Source: Deinobacterium chartae
GTDB lineage: Bacteria > Deinococcota > Deinococci > Deinococcales > Deinococcaceae
Assembly: GCF_014202645.1 (NCBI RefSeq)
Contig: NZ_JACHHG010000004.1
Location: 124,001 to 188,000 of the forward strand
DNA: 64,000 nt
Reading direction: 5' to 3'
Shown here: positions 47,254 to 56,048 of the stretch, in pieces
Position numbering within the stretch: position 1 is the stretch's first letter
How the letters are laid out: each line of letters starts with the position of its first letter
Program-made: the position numbers and the translations under genes
The notes under the pieces: generated by a model
Databases searched by the model: none
What the model was told of the DNA's origin: nothing
What the model saw: the letters and a program-made list of their open reading frames with translations, nothing else

Positions 47254-48209
47254 GGGGGCGGGTGCTGGCGGCCCTGGCCCTGCTGGGAGCGGCCTGGGCG
47301 GCACCGGTCGCGCTCACCGAGCCGGGCTGCTGCGCGTTTCCGCGCTGGAGCGCCGATTCGCGCGAGGTGATGTACATCGACCGGGTCGGGAACCGGACCG
47401 CCTACTACGCGGTGAACGCCACCCGAGCGGGAACGCCCCGGCGGGCGCTGAACGTGGCTGACTACTCGCCTGATTTGCGCTACGCCTATGATCCGGCGCA
47501 GGGGCGCCTGCGCGACTTGGGGGGGAACCGGCGTCTGAGTGCCGATCTGGGCGCGGGCCCGCTGTGGTCTGCGGGTCCGCTGATCGGCTGGAACGTCTCG
47601 GGCCGCTCCGGCCGGTATGACACCGTCCCCACCGCGGTATTTGTCGCGGACCTCGAGGCGGGGCTGCGCGCCGGGAGGCTGAGCCCGCGTCGGCTCGTCA
47701 CCGTATACGGCGGCGGGGCGGTGGGCTGGCTGGGCGAAGACACCCTGCTGGTCAGCGGCAAGAGTGCGCCCGGCGACGAACTGCGCGCCCTCAGGGCGGT
47801 GCGCGCGGACGGCAGGGGCGCGCGGGTGTTGGCCCGCGCCCGTAATCTGCGCGGCGTTTTGCCCGCACCGGGCGGGCGCTGGGTGGTGTATTACGTCGCC
47901 TTTGATGCCCCGGGCCGCAACGGCTTGTACGTGGTCTCAGGCGCGGGCGAGGCACCCAGACGACTTGACTTTTTCGGCTCCTACCGCTGGCGTGACGCCC
48001 ACACGCTGCTGTACATACCCCTCGAGACCGGAGCGAAAAGTCACCGGCTGATGGCCTTTGATGCCCGCAGCGGGCGCAGCCGCGAGTTGCTCGATCTGGG
48101 CGCGCGGGTCGGGGGTGACGGCTGGGAGGTGTCGCCGGACGGGAAGCGCATCTTTTACCGCAACGCCGACGACCAGCGACTGTACGCGCTGGAGCTTCCG
48201 GCTTCTTGA
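47250..48209 (+). CDS. Secreted TolB-like beta-propeller protein
   Basis: A 319-residue exported protein (signal peptide ending GAAWAA). Repeated motifs such as FPRWSADSREVMYIDR and WEVSPDGKRIFYRNADDQRLYAL at the two ends are TolB/WD40-like blades. It starts at a GTG overlapping the M23 stop, with GGAGGAAA upstream, so the two proteins are made together and may act in the same envelope process. Confidence 0.8.
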   Translation: MRGRVLAALALLGAAWAAPVALTEPGCCAFPRWSADSREVMYIDRVGNRTAYYAVNATRAGTPRRALNVADYSPDLRYAYDPAQGRLRDLGGNRRLSADLGAGPLWSAGPLIGWNVSGRSGRYDTVPTAVFVADLEAGLRAGRLSPRRLVTVYGGGAVGWLGEDTLLVSGKSAPGDELRALRAVRADGRGARVLARARNLRGVLPAPGGRWVVYYVAFDAPGRNGLYVVSGAGEAPRRLDFFGSYRWRDAHTLLYIPLETGAKSHRLMAFDARSGRSRELLDLGARVGGDGWEVSPDGKRIFYRNADDQRLYALELPAS

Positions 48210-48310
48210 TCGCACGCTTAACCCCTGTTAAGTGCTTCTTATGGCTCGCCCCGGGGGTTCACACGGTCGGCTAACCTGAGAGCTGGGCCGCTACGCCCGA
48301 GGAGGAGCCT

Positions 48311-49192
48311 ATGAAGAAGATCCTTGCTGCTGCCGCGCTCGCCCTCTGCGGGACCGCCCACGCCACCACCCTCGAGACCTCCGCCGGATTCAGCGGATCG
48401 GGGCTGCTGCTGGGCGTGGGCATCCGCGACGTCCTGATCACCCCCGACATTGACTTTCGTGCCGCCCTCACCGAAAGCAACCTCGAGTTCGGCGTGGGCC
48501 GCACCATCTTGGGCGGCCCGCTCGGTGCGGCCCGCTTTGACCTGAGCCTGCGCAGCGCGTTCGTGGGCGGGTTGCGCATGGACGCTGCTGCCAGCGGCAC
48601 GCTGGGTTCGGTGGCCCTGACCGGGCGCCTCGAGGCCTGGAACACCTTCAACAACCGTTTCGATCCGGCGCTGACCCTGGGCCTGGATCCGGCCAGCCTG
48701 AACGAGCGCGGTTTCCGCGCCACGCTCAACGGGCGTTACCGCATCAGCCGGGACCTGATCCTGGCCGCCACCGCCCGTGCGGGCAGCGAAAGTTCGCTGG
48801 CCGCACAGCTTGCCCTGCCGCGCGGCGACACCGATTACCGCGTAGGAGCCCTGGTCGCGCAGGGACCGCGCGCGATGGTGGTGGGCGTGACCGGGGGCAT
48901 CACCCTGCGGCCCAGCGAGACGCTGAACATCGCCGTAGATGGCATGCTGGGCACCCAGGCCGGTGAAGGCACGTACGGCCTCACCGCCAGCGTTGGCCTG
49001 TTCGGTCTCGAGGCGCTGGGCAACACCGATCTGCGCGCTTACGCGGCGCTGGAACCCTGGCGCGCAAGCGCGCACCCGGCGCGCTTCGGCGTGGAGAGCA
49101 GCACGCCGCTGGGCCCGGGTACCCTGATCGGTGACCTGCGCGCCGGGGGAGACAACCTGATCGTGCGCGCCACCTACCGCCTCAGCTTCTGA
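48311..49192 (+). CDS. Outer-membrane beta-barrel-like protein
   Basis: A 293-residue secreted protein with signal peptide ending GTAHA. The mature chain consists of amphipathic strands with turns (for example GFRATLNGRYRISRDLILAATARAG) and ends ATYRLSF with a C-terminal Phe, the usual sign of an outer-membrane barrel. CGAGGAGGAG precedes the ATG. Confidence 0.75.
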   Translation: MKKILAAAALALCGTAHATTLETSAGFSGSGLLLGVGIRDVLITPDIDFRAALTESNLEFGVGRTILGGPLGAARFDLSLRSAFVGGLRMDAAASGTLGSVALTGRLEAWNTFNNRFDPALTLGLDPASLNERGFRATLNGRYRISRDLILAATARAGSESSLAAQLALPRGDTDYRVGALVAQGPRAMVVGVTGGITLRPSETLNIAVDGMLGTQAGEGTYGLTASVGLFGLEALGNTDLRAYAALEPWRASAHPARFGVESSTPLGPGTLIGDLRAGGDNLIVRATYRLSF

Positions 49193-49205
49193 GGATCATC
49201 CGGGC

Positions 49206-49231
49206 AACCCTCGAGCGGTCACTCGAGGGTT
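49206..49231 (+). terminator. Hairpin after the barrel gene
   Basis: AACCCTCGAG / CTCGAGGGTT with a six-base loop, 13 bases after the stop; only a weak T-rich tail follows. Confidence 0.55.
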
Positions 49232-49282
49232 CGTCAGCTTTCGCAACGGTTTCTCACCGCCCAGGACCGCACAATAGGTCTC

Positions 49283-49945
49283 ATGAAGAGACTGCTGCTC
49301 GTCGCCTCCGTGCTGCTGGCCCCCTCTGCCCTGGCGCAGTCGGCCGATACGGTCCTCAAGAACTTTGAAGCCGCCCAGAAAAACGCCAAAGACATCAGCG
49401 TGCAGGTGCAGGGCAAGGCGCTGCTGGATTCCGGAGAACAGCGCATCGACCTCGAGGTGCTCAGCATTCCGGGTCAGAAGCTGACCCGGGTGAACTTCAA
49501 CGCGCCCGACGCGCTTGCGGACAACGTGCTGGTCATCGACAACCAGACCGCCTACAACTATCTGTACCTGACCAATCAGGTGACCGTGCAGCCGCTGGCC
49601 AAGACCGAGCTGCAGGGCTTCAACTTTGATTTTGCGCAATTCGCGCGCCTGGGCCTCGAGCTGCCGCGCGACCGCTTTGATGTGAAGCTGGTCTCGACCC
49701 AGGCGGCCAAGACCGGCAAGACCTACGTCCTCGAGGCGACGCCCAAGGCGCGCGACTTGGGCTTCTCGCGCACCCGGGTGTGGATCAGCGACCAGGGCTG
49801 GCGGCCGGTGCGGTTGCAGGCCCTGAATTCGAACGGCAAGCTGCAGGCCGACTTGCGCTTCGAGAATTACAAGGTCAACAGCGGCCTGAGCGCGGCCAAG
49901 GTGAAGTCGCTGCCGCGCGACGCGCAGGTGATCCGCAAGCAGTGA
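49283..49945 (+). CDS. LolA-like periplasmic protein
   Basis: A 220-residue exported protein resembling LolA/DUF4292 lipoprotein carriers. Signal peptide ends SALAQ; then DTVLKNFEAAQKNAKDISVQVQGKAL, DNQTAYNYLYLTNQVTVQPL and YVLEATPKARDLGFSRTRVWISDQGWRPVRL follow the half-barrel pattern of outer-membrane lipoprotein sorting factors. It probably moves lipoproteins across the periplasm; the start lacks a clear binding site. Confidence 0.8.
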   Translation: MKRLLLVASVLLAPSALAQSADTVLKNFEAAQKNAKDISVQVQGKALLDSGEQRIDLEVLSIPGQKLTRVNFNAPDALADNVLVIDNQTAYNYLYLTNQVTVQPLAKTELQGFNFDFAQFARLGLELPRDRFDVKLVSTQAAKTGKTYVLEATPKARDLGFSRTRVWISDQGWRPVRLQALNSNGKLQADLRFENYKVNSGLSAAKVKSLPRDAQVIRKQ

Positions 49946-49968
49946 GGCGCCACCCGGCGGGGTAAGGC

Positions 49969-49997
49969 GGCAGGGGAACCTTTAGGGTTCCCCTGCC
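49969..49997 (+). terminator. Terminator after the LolA-like gene
   Basis: GGCAGGGGAACC / GGTTCCCCTGCC with a short loop followed by GGACGTTTT. Confidence 0.8.
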
Positions 49998-50056
49998 GGA
50001 CGTTTTGAACTGCGGAGATTTGCTGCTCGCTGAAAGAGCCCGGGTTCAACGGGTAC

Positions 50057-50683
50057 TCAGAGCACTCCGATGACGCGGCGGGCGCCCACGTAGCGGCTGG
50101 CGTAGTACGAGGCGCTCAGCTTCTCGATGATCACGCGGTTGAGGTACGAGTTGGCGTGGGCGAATTCGCCGTTGCCGACGTAGATGCCAACGTGCGAGAC
50201 GCCGCGCCCGGTGGTGTTGAAGAACACCAGGTCGCCTTCGCGCAGTTCCGAGCGGGCAACCGGGGTGCCCACGCCGTACTGCTCGGCCGAGGTGCGGGGC
50301 AGGCGGATGCCGAGGTCGGCCATGACGCGGCCGGTAAAAGCCGAGCAGTCGATGCCGCCGTTGCCGGTGCCGCCCAGGCGGTAGGGAATACCCAGATAAC
50401 GCGAAGACGCCGCCCGTACGATTCCTTGTTGGGGAGCGCGGGCGGCGCCGGAGGTGCTGGCGCGCGACTTGCCGGTCGCGGCCGGGGCGTCTGGCAAGTT
50501 TAATTTCTGACCGACGTCGAGGGTCGGATTGGAGAGCTTGTTGAGGGTCATGAGCGTCTGGACGCTGGTTCCATGCTCACGGGCAATCTTGCTGAGGGTG
50601 TCTCCGGGCTTGACCGTGTACGGCGCAGCGAGAGCGGAAGCACTCATGCAGAAAAGCAGAGTCGAGAACCAGAACCTATTCAT
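50057..50683 (-). CDS. LysM plus NlpC/P60 cell-wall hydrolase
   Basis: A 208-residue exported endopeptidase. Signal peptide ends ALAA, a LysM domain follows ([29 protein letters not shown]), then a Ser/Thr-rich linker and an NlpC/P60 domain with catalytic Cys113 (IDCSAF), His164 (SHVGIYV) and His176 (FAHANS). It should cut stem peptides of peptidoglycan. The long AT-rich upstream region contains a 17-bp palindrome. Confidence 0.94.
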   Translation of the reverse strand: MNRFWFSTLLFCMSASALAAPYTVKPGDTLSKIAREHGTSVQTLMTLNKLSNPTLDVGQKLNLPDAPAATGKSRASTSGAARAPQQGIVRAASSRYLGIPYRLGGTGNGGIDCSAFTGRVMADLGIRLPRTSAEQYGVGTPVARSELREGDLVFFNTTGRGVSHVGIYVGNGEFAHANSYLNRVIIEKLSASYYASRYVGARRVIGVL

Positions 50684-50767
50684 GGCAACGAACAGACTCT
50701 AACACAAATGGCTTAATTCGCCCTTTAGACTTGAGGATTTGCTGTTTTTTGCCGTTTAGTACGCATT

Positions 50768-50784
50768 TATATATCCGATATATA
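50768..50784. promoter_or_regulatory. 17-bp palindrome upstream of the NlpC/P60 gene
   Basis: TATATATC-C-GATATATA has perfect eight-base arms and stands in an AT-rich region about 85 bases upstream of the hydrolase start and about 100 bases before the next promoter on the other strand. It may be a repressor or activator site. Confidence 0.5.
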
Positions 50785-50885
50785 TCCTTTGGCTTATTCT
50801 CATGCTCACTTTACTCACTTTGTGGGGCTGACTTCGCCGTCAAACTGCGGTGATCTTACCCTGACAGCCGAATGCTAGGCGTGCG

Positions 50886-50915
50886 TTGACACCCCCAAGA
50901 ACCCCTTTTTATAAT
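50886..50915 (+). promoter_or_regulatory. Consensus sigma-70 promoter
   Basis: TTGACA, an 18-base spacer and TATAAT: both boxes match consensus exactly, the best promoter in the window. It drives the leader at 50,922-51,046 and the gene at 51,047. Confidence 0.92.
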
Positions 50916-50924
50916 CAGGTCACC

Positions 50925-51050
50925 ATGACCGACCTGACCTCAAAGACCGCCTCCCTAACGGGCAGGCGGCGGGCAGGGCCGGTCTTTTTGGTTGTGGGTA
51001 CGGTCGTACGCGCGGGGGCCTTCGGGCCCAGAAAGGCAGGCGCAGCATGA
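50925..51050 (+). CDS. Possible 41-codon leader ORF over a terminator-like hairpin
   Basis: An ATG ten bases after the -10 box opens a 41-codon frame (MTDLTSKTASLTGRRRAGPV ...) whose TGA overlaps the ATG of the next gene. The same stretch folds into CCGCCT/AGGCGG inside AAAGACC (50,942-50,948)/GGTCTTT (50,981-50,987), followed by TTTTT, which looks like an intrinsic terminator. It could be a translated attenuator or only structured leader RNA. Confidence 0.4.
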   Translation: MTDLTSKTASLTGRRRAGPVFLVVGTVVRAGAFGPRKAGAA

Positions 51051-51433
51051 AGGTTCTGATGAGCACCGAGGAAATCTTAAGAGGTCTGAAACACTACCGT
51101 CGGATCGCGAAACAGGACGTACTGCGGGCAGCCGAGACGCCCAACCCCGAGGCATTCCGGATTCACGCCGAGTCGCGGCGCGAGATCTACGCCCTGCTGA
51201 CCGAATGCGCCGAGGTCAAAGCCAGCGAGGACGTGATCGAACGCGCCCTCGAGCTGTACCAGCAGTTGCCCTTCGTGTCCGGCACCCAGGAGTTCGAACA
51301 CCCCGAGATCAAGGGCCGCGAGAACGCCCTCGAGAACTTTTTCCTGATGGTCGGCCTGGACCCCAAGCTGCGCCGCGAGGCGCGCCGCAAGCGCCCCTCG
51401 CTCGAGGAAACTGCCCAGCCCGCGCAGCCCTGA
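51047..51433 (+). CDS. Conserved-looking hypothetical protein (128 aa)
   Basis: A 128-residue, almost fully helical soluble protein (STEEILRGLKHYRRIAKQDVLRAAE, then RREIYALLTECAEVKASEDVIERALELYQQLPF). No family recognised. It is transcribed from the strongest promoter in the window, so it is probably abundant. Confidence 0.7.
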   Translation: MKVLMSTEEILRGLKHYRRIAKQDVLRAAETPNPEAFRIHAESRREIYALLTECAEVKASEDVIERALELYQQLPFVSGTQEFEHPEIKGRENALENFFLMVGLDPKLRREARRKRPSLEETAQPAQP

Positions 51434-51444
51434 ACCTTCTGCCG

Positions 51445-51477
51445 GGCGGCGCGGGGCCATCAGGGCCCCGCGCCGCC
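51445..51477 (+). terminator. GC-rich hairpin after the 128-aa gene
   Basis: GGCGGCGCGGGGCC / GGCCCCGCGCCGCC with a short loop, 12 bases after the stop; no T-run. Confidence 0.6.
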
Positions 51478-51517
51478 TCACGTTCTGCCGTTTTGGCCGC
51501 GCGGTTAAACTGAACGC

Positions 51518-52159
51518 ATGAACGCCGCTGCCGAACTCGAGCTGCTGTGCTCGCAGTCCCAGACCTGCACCGCCTGCCGTCTCAGCCGCACCCGGACCCG
51601 CGTGGTTTTCGGCGAGGGCGACCCGCAGGCCAAGCTTCTGGTACTCGGGGAGGGCCCCGGAGCCGACGAGGATGCCAGCGGGCGCCCCTTCGTCGGGCGC
51701 GCCGGGCAGTTGCTCGACCAGATCCTGGCGGCTGCCGGGATGCCGCGTCCTACCGTGTATATCGCCAACATGGTCAAGTGCCGCCCGCCCGGCAACCGTA
51801 ACCCCGAGCCCGACGAGGTCGAGGCCTGCCGCCGCTGGCTCGCTCCCCAGCTCGCCCTGCTGCGCCCAGAGGTGATCGTGACGCTGGGCAACGTGCCCAC
51901 CCAGCACCTGCTGGGCCTGCGCGCCGGCATCACCCGCACGCGCGGCACCTGGCACCGCTACCGTGATCCCAGCGGCTTCGAGGCCTGGGTGATGCCGATG
52001 TTCCACCCGGCTTACCTGCTGCGCAATCCCACCCGGGTGGTGGGCGGCCCCAAAAGCCTGACGTGGCGCGACATCCGCGAGGTCAAGGCGGTCCTCGAGG
52101 GCAGCCGGGTGCCCGAGTCCCCCCATTACCCGGTCGCGGCTCCTGGGCGGCTGCTGTAG
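51518..52159 (+). CDS. Uracil-DNA glycosylase, family 4 (4Fe-4S)
   Basis: A 213-residue DNA repair enzyme removing uracil. Cys17 and Cys20 (CTAC) plus the Cys in [11 protein letters not shown] and in EACRRWL are the four cluster ligands. Motif [25 protein letters not shown] and motif [12 protein letters not shown] are intact. TAAACT ends six bases before the ATG (leaderless). Confidence 0.95.
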   Translation: MNAAAELELLCSQSQTCTACRLSRTRTRVVFGEGDPQAKLLVLGEGPGADEDASGRPFVGRAGQLLDQILAAAGMPRPTVYIANMVKCRPPGNRNPEPDEVEACRRWLAPQLALLRPEVIVTLGNVPTQHLLGLRAGITRTRGTWHRYRDPSGFEAWVMPMFHPAYLLRNPTRVVGGPKSLTWRDIREVKAVLEGSRVPESPHYPVAAPGRLL

Positions 52160-52234
52160 GGCGCGCGGGAGCGGCGGGCGCTGCGCGCAGGTTTTTCATG
52201 CGGCGGCCTTCGGCGCTGCTATACAATGTGCCCC

Positions 52235-52489
52235 ATGCCGAATCCCGATTTTGTAGGACTGGTCCAGAGCGTACTCGGTGCCGCCGAGGCCGCCATGGGC
52301 GAGTTCAGCCCCGTCCAGGCCTCGGTGGCCCGCGACGGTATCAAGACCCGCGCGACCGTCGAGCGCAGCTACCGCCTGCTTTCGATGCTGGCCGAGAAAA
52401 CCCGAGGCAACCTCGACCGCACCGAATCCGAACTGCTGGGCGGAGCGCTGGCCACCCTGCGCGAGTACCTGTCCACCCTCGAGGCCTGA
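52235..52489 (+). CDS. DUF1844 protein
   Basis: An 84-residue helical protein of the DUF1844 type ([44 protein letters not shown]). Function unknown. TACAAT ends seven bases before the ATG (leaderless). It is first in an operon with dtd, an M23 peptidase and aat; the stop overlaps the dtd start. Confidence 0.85.
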   Translation: MPNPDFVGLVQSVLGAAEAAMGEFSPVQASVARDGIKTRATVERSYRLLSMLAEKTRGNLDRTESELLGGALATLREYLSTLEA

Positions 52490-52932
52490 TGCGGGTTCTG
52501 CTTCAGCGCGTGTCGCGCGCTTCGGTGCGCGTGGACGGCGAGGTCACCGGCGAGATCGGCCCCGGTCTGCTGCTGCTGGTGGGGGTGGGCGAAGGAGACC
52601 ACGAGGCCGACGCGCGCGCGCTTGCCGAGAAGATCGCCAAGCTGCGCATTTTTTCCGATGACGCGGGCAAGATGAACCTGAACGTGCAGCAGGTGGGCGG
52701 CCGCATCCTGTCGGTCAGCCAGTTCACGCTGTACGCCGATACCCGCCGTGGCAACCGCCCCTCGTTCACCGACGCGGCCGCCCCGCAGCTGGGCCGGGAG
52801 CTGTGGCAGAGCTTCAACGCCTGCCTGCGCGAGCTGGGCCTCGAGGTGGAGGAAGGCGTCTTTGCGGCGGACATGCAAGTCGAGCTGGTCAACGACGGTC
52901 CGGTCACGCTGTGGCTGGACTCGCGCGCATGA
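52489..52932 (+). CDS. dtd: D-aminoacyl-tRNA deacylase
   Basis: A 147-residue enzyme that frees tRNA from D-amino acids and wrongly charged glycine. The start [25 protein letters not shown], the [17 protein letters not shown] block and the C-terminal [20 protein letters not shown] are diagnostic of DTD. The start overlaps the DUF1844 stop (TGATG). Confidence 0.97.
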   Translation: MRVLLQRVSRASVRVDGEVTGEIGPGLLLLVGVGEGDHEADARALAEKIAKLRIFSDDAGKMNLNVQQVGGRILSVSQFTLYADTRRGNRPSFTDAAAPQLGRELWQSFNACLRELGLEVEEGVFAADMQVELVNDGPVTLWLDSRA

Positions 52933-52940
52933 GGTCAAAC

Positions 52941-53972
52941 ATGCTCAAACACCTCGTACTTCTGGCGGCTCTGGCCCTCCCCGGGGCGAGTGCCGCCAGC
53001 TACACGGTGCGGTCCGGCGACACGCTGTTTCAGATCGCCGTGCAAAACCGCACCACCGTCGAGGCCCTGATGGCCGAGAACGGTCTGACGTCCACCACCA
53101 TCCGGGTCGGGCAGGTGTTGCGCCTGCCCGAGGGTTCCGGCGAGGCCGCGGTCAAAAACTACGGCTACGTTGCCGGGGTCAAGGTGCAAGCTCCCTCGAG
53201 GCTGCGCGAGGGAGACGCCTTCACCCTGCGGCTGAGGGGGGCTGCGGCGCTGCAGGCCACCGTGCGTTTTCCCAGCGAGCTGAACGAGGATGTGCGTCGG
53301 CCCAACGAGGCGTTGCGTCCGTTTCGGGTCGCAGGCGACGAGGGGTATGTGCTGGGCCGTGTGGTATTGGGCGCTCAGGCTCCCGTGCGTTTCGAGGTCG
53401 AAGTGAACGGTCAGGTGTTGCGCGGCCAGATCCCGGTGCGTGAAAACGGCCTGCCGGTACAGGTGCTGGGTGTTTCGCAGGACGTGGTGGACACCCTCGC
53501 GGACCCGCGCCGCCAGGAAGAGGAGCGCCGCATGGAGCAGGCTTACGCCCTGCGCGGCGAGCCGCGCTGGACCCAGCCGTTCATCCTGCCCGGGACGGGA
53601 CCCACCACCAGCGCTTTCGGGCAGAAGCGCCGCAACCGCAGCCAGGACCCGATCCGCTACCACTACGGAACCGACCAGCGCGGGGCCGTGGGAGCTCCGA
53701 CCCGGGCCACCAACGATGGCACGGTCGTGGTTGCCGGGAAGTTCCCGGTGCGTGGCGGGCTGGTCGTGATCGACCATGGCGGCGGGCTGGTAAGCGCTTA
53801 CTTTCACCTCTCGAAGATCCTGGTGAAAGAAGGGCAGACGGTCAAGCGCGGCCAGAAGATCGCTGAGATCGGCTCGACCGGTTTCTCGACCGGGCCCCAC
53901 CTGCACTGGGAGATGCGCCTGCGCGGTGAGGCGGTGGATCCGCTCGGCTGGGTGAACAAGCTGCGGCCATGA
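52941..53972 (+). CDS. LysM plus M23 peptidase
   Basis: A 343-residue exported cell-wall endopeptidase: signal peptide ending ASA, LysM domain ([29 protein letters not shown]), a beta-rich middle domain, then a LytM/M23 domain ([34 protein letters not shown]). GAGGT lies five bases before the ATG chosen; an ATG four codons earlier overlaps the dtd stop. Confidence 0.92.
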   Translation: MLKHLVLLAALALPGASAASYTVRSGDTLFQIAVQNRTTVEALMAENGLTSTTIRVGQVLRLPEGSGEAAVKNYGYVAGVKVQAPSRLREGDAFTLRLRGAAALQATVRFPSELNEDVRRPNEALRPFRVAGDEGYVLGRVVLGAQAPVRFEVEVNGQVLRGQIPVRENGLPVQVLGVSQDVVDTLADPRRQEEERRMEQAYALRGEPRWTQPFILPGTGPTTSAFGQKRRNRSQDPIRYHYGTDQRGAVGAPTRATNDGTVVVAGKFPVRGGLVVIDHGGGLVSAYFHLSKILVKEGQTVKRGQKIAEIGSTGFSTGPHLHWEMRLRGEAVDPLGWVNKLRP

Positions 53973-54547
53973 ACGGGACGGTCGCTGACCTGCTCGAGGG
54001 GTACGCGCGCGGCTACTTCCTGATGGCCGACGACGCGGGCGAACTGCGCTGGTACTCCAGCCGCAGGCACGCCCTGATTCCGCTCGACGAGCGCTTTCAC
54101 GTCCCGCGCTCGCTGCGGCGCGCGCTGAATTCGGGCCGCTTCGAGGTGCGCATCAACGCGGACTTCGAGGGGGTGGTGCGCGGCTGTGCCTCGAGGGCAG
54201 AGACCTGGATCTCCGTCGAACTGATGGCGATCTACCGCAGCCTGCACCGCGCGGGCTTCGCGCACTCGTTTGAGACCTGGAGCGAGGGGCGTCTGGCCGG
54301 CGGCGTCTTGGGCATTGCCCTGGGCGGGGCGTTCATCGGGGAAACCATGTTCTACGCGGTGCCCGAGGCGTCCAAGGTGGCCATGGTACGGCTGGTCGAG
54401 CACCTGCGCGCGCGCGGCTTCGTGCTGTTCGACGCGCAGCTCACCAACGCCCACCTCGAGCGCTTCGGCGCCTACGAGGTGCCCGAGGCGGCCTACCGCC
54501 GCATGTTGCGCGCGGCCCTCGAGGTGGAGGCCAGCTTCGTACCCTGA
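53969..54547 (+). CDS. aat: Leucyl/phenylalanyl-tRNA-protein transferase
   Basis: A 192-residue enzyme of the N-end rule pathway that adds Leu or Phe to proteins starting with basic residues. Hallmarks: [73 protein letters not shown], and [16 protein letters not shown]. The start overlaps the M23 stop (ATGA). Being short, it lacks N-terminal extensions seen in E. coli. Confidence 0.94.
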   Translation: MNGTVADLLEGYARGYFLMADDAGELRWYSSRRHALIPLDERFHVPRSLRRALNSGRFEVRINADFEGVVRGCASRAETWISVELMAIYRSLHRAGFAHSFETWSEGRLAGGVLGIALGGAFIGETMFYAVPEASKVAMVRLVEHLRARGFVLFDAQLTNAHLERFGAYEVPEAAYRRMLRAALEVEASFVP

Positions 54548-54617
54548 GCGGGTGTTCGCAGGCGCAGGTGGGCCGGGTGCCAGTGTGCGGGCAGCCCACT
54601 GATTAAACTCGGTACAA

Positions 54618-55391
54618 ATGAATACCTCTTTTCCTGTTCAGGCCGTTCGTCTCGCCAGTCCCCTGGGCCGGCGCTTCGGGCAGTCGGTATGGGTTTACCG
54701 CTACCGTGACCTGCTGATCGACAGCGGACCGCCCGGTACCGCCGCCCGGCTGCGCGCCCTGCCGATTGCCCGGCAGGCTCACGCCGTGCTGCTCACGCAC
54801 CACCACGAAGACCACGCGGGCGGAGCCTATGCCCTGAAAGTCCCGGTCTACGCCGCCCGACCGACCCTCGAGCTGCTCTCCGCGCCGCAGCGGATCAGGC
54901 TCTACCGGCGTCTGGTCTGGGGAACGCCGCGTCCGCTGCGGGTCCAGTTGGCCCCCGCGGGCCTGCCGCTGCGCTGGATTCCCACCCCCGGCCACTCGCC
55001 CGACCATCACGCCCTGTTCGATGCGGGGGAGGGCGTGCTGTTCAGCGGAGACGCTTACCTGGGCGTGCGGGCCCGCATGGGCATGCCCGGCTACGACTTC
55101 GCGGCCCTGCTGCGCTCGCTCGAGGACCTGATCCGCCTCGAGCCACGGGTGATGTACTGCGCGCACGCCGGACGGGTCGAGCGGCCGGTGCAGCGACTGC
55201 AGGCCAAACGCGACTGGCTGCTGGAGATGCAGGCGCGCGCGGTCGCCCTGCGGGCGCAGGGCCGCTCCTTCGCCGGGGTGCTGCGTGAACTGCTCGGCCC
55301 CGAGGGACTCGACGCCTTCGCCTCGGGCGGAGAGCTCAGCAAGACCGTGGTGCTGCGCTCGGCCCTCGAGGCCGCCGGGCAGCGCCCCTAG
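54618..55391 (+). CDS. Metallo-beta-lactamase-fold hydrolase
   Basis: A 257-residue MBL-fold protein with THHHEDHAGG (two-zinc site) and a second His in PTPGHSPDHHALFD, followed by FSGDAYLG. It resembles the glyoxalase II-like group with a C-terminal helical domain. Substrate unknown. TAAACT lies eight bases before the ATG. It is convergent with, and overlaps by four bases, the GNAT gene. Confidence 0.88.
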   Translation: MNTSFPVQAVRLASPLGRRFGQSVWVYRYRDLLIDSGPPGTAARLRALPIARQAHAVLLTHHHEDHAGGAYALKVPVYAARPTLELLSAPQRIRLYRRLVWGTPRPLRVQLAPAGLPLRWIPTPGHSPDHHALFDAGEGVLFSGDAYLGVRARMGMPGYDFAALLRSLEDLIRLEPRVMYCAHAGRVERPVQRLQAKRDWLLEMQARAVALRAQGRSFAGVLRELLGPEGLDAFASGGELSKTVVLRSALEAAGQRP

Positions 55392-55909
55392 CGCTTGTCT
55401 GGCCGTTCGCGGCCCATGATCACGTACGGTTCTTGCCCCGGACTGAACACCATGCCCGGGTGCACGTAATTCCAGCCCTCGCGGGTGTAGAAGCGCTGCG
55501 CTCCCGTGTTGCGGCTGCCGGTGGACAGCAGCATGCGCGGGCAGGGCTGCGCGGCGGTCAGTTCGCGCAGCAGCAGTGCCCCCACACCCGCGCCGCGCCA
55601 CTCGGGCAGCACCGCCAGTTCCACCAGGACCCAGGCCTCGTGCAGCGCCGGGCTCGGTCCAACCTCCTGCGCGACCCGGTCGTGCCACCAGTCGCCGGGC
55701 AGCGAGCGGTGCCCGAAGCCCATCCCCACCACCTGCCCGCGCACGGCGGCCACTCGGCCCACAAAGCCCGGCTTGCGGGCGTAGCGCAGAAAAAACTCGA
55801 GCGAGGACACCCAGGGGTGATTCCAGGTGCGGATGTAGACCTCGACGGCGGCAGGCAGCAGGTCCGAGTCGGCGTCGTACGCGATCAGTTCGGGCAAGGC
55901 ATCGGTCAC
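55388..55909 (-). CDS. GNAT-family acetyltransferase
   Basis: A 173-residue N-acetyltransferase. Motif A is VLVELAVLPEWRGAGVGALLLREL (acetyl-CoA pyrophosphate loop R-G-A-G-V-G), and motif B is STGSRNTGAQRFYTREGWNYV. The substrate is unknown. A GTG with GAGGA upstream is used here; a GTG at 55,978 would add 23 residues and cannot be excluded. Confidence 0.9.
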   Translation of the reverse strand: MTDALPELIAYDADSDLLPAAVEVYIRTWNHPWVSSLEFFLRYARKPGFVGRVAAVRGQVVGMGFGHRSLPGDWWHDRVAQEVGPSPALHEAWVLVELAVLPEWRGAGVGALLLRELTAAQPCPRMLLSTGSRNTGAQRFYTREGWNYVHPGMVFSPGQEPYVIMGRERPDKR

Positions 55910-56048
55910 AGGATCCTCGAGGTGCCAGGGCAGGCCGGAAAACTGCGGCGTCGGCCTGCCGCTTTCGTACCCTAGCACGGCGGCGGCAGAAGCGAACCGA
56001 CCTAATCAGGCGGGTTGCCCAGGGGCGCTTTCACCGTTAACCTGACTC

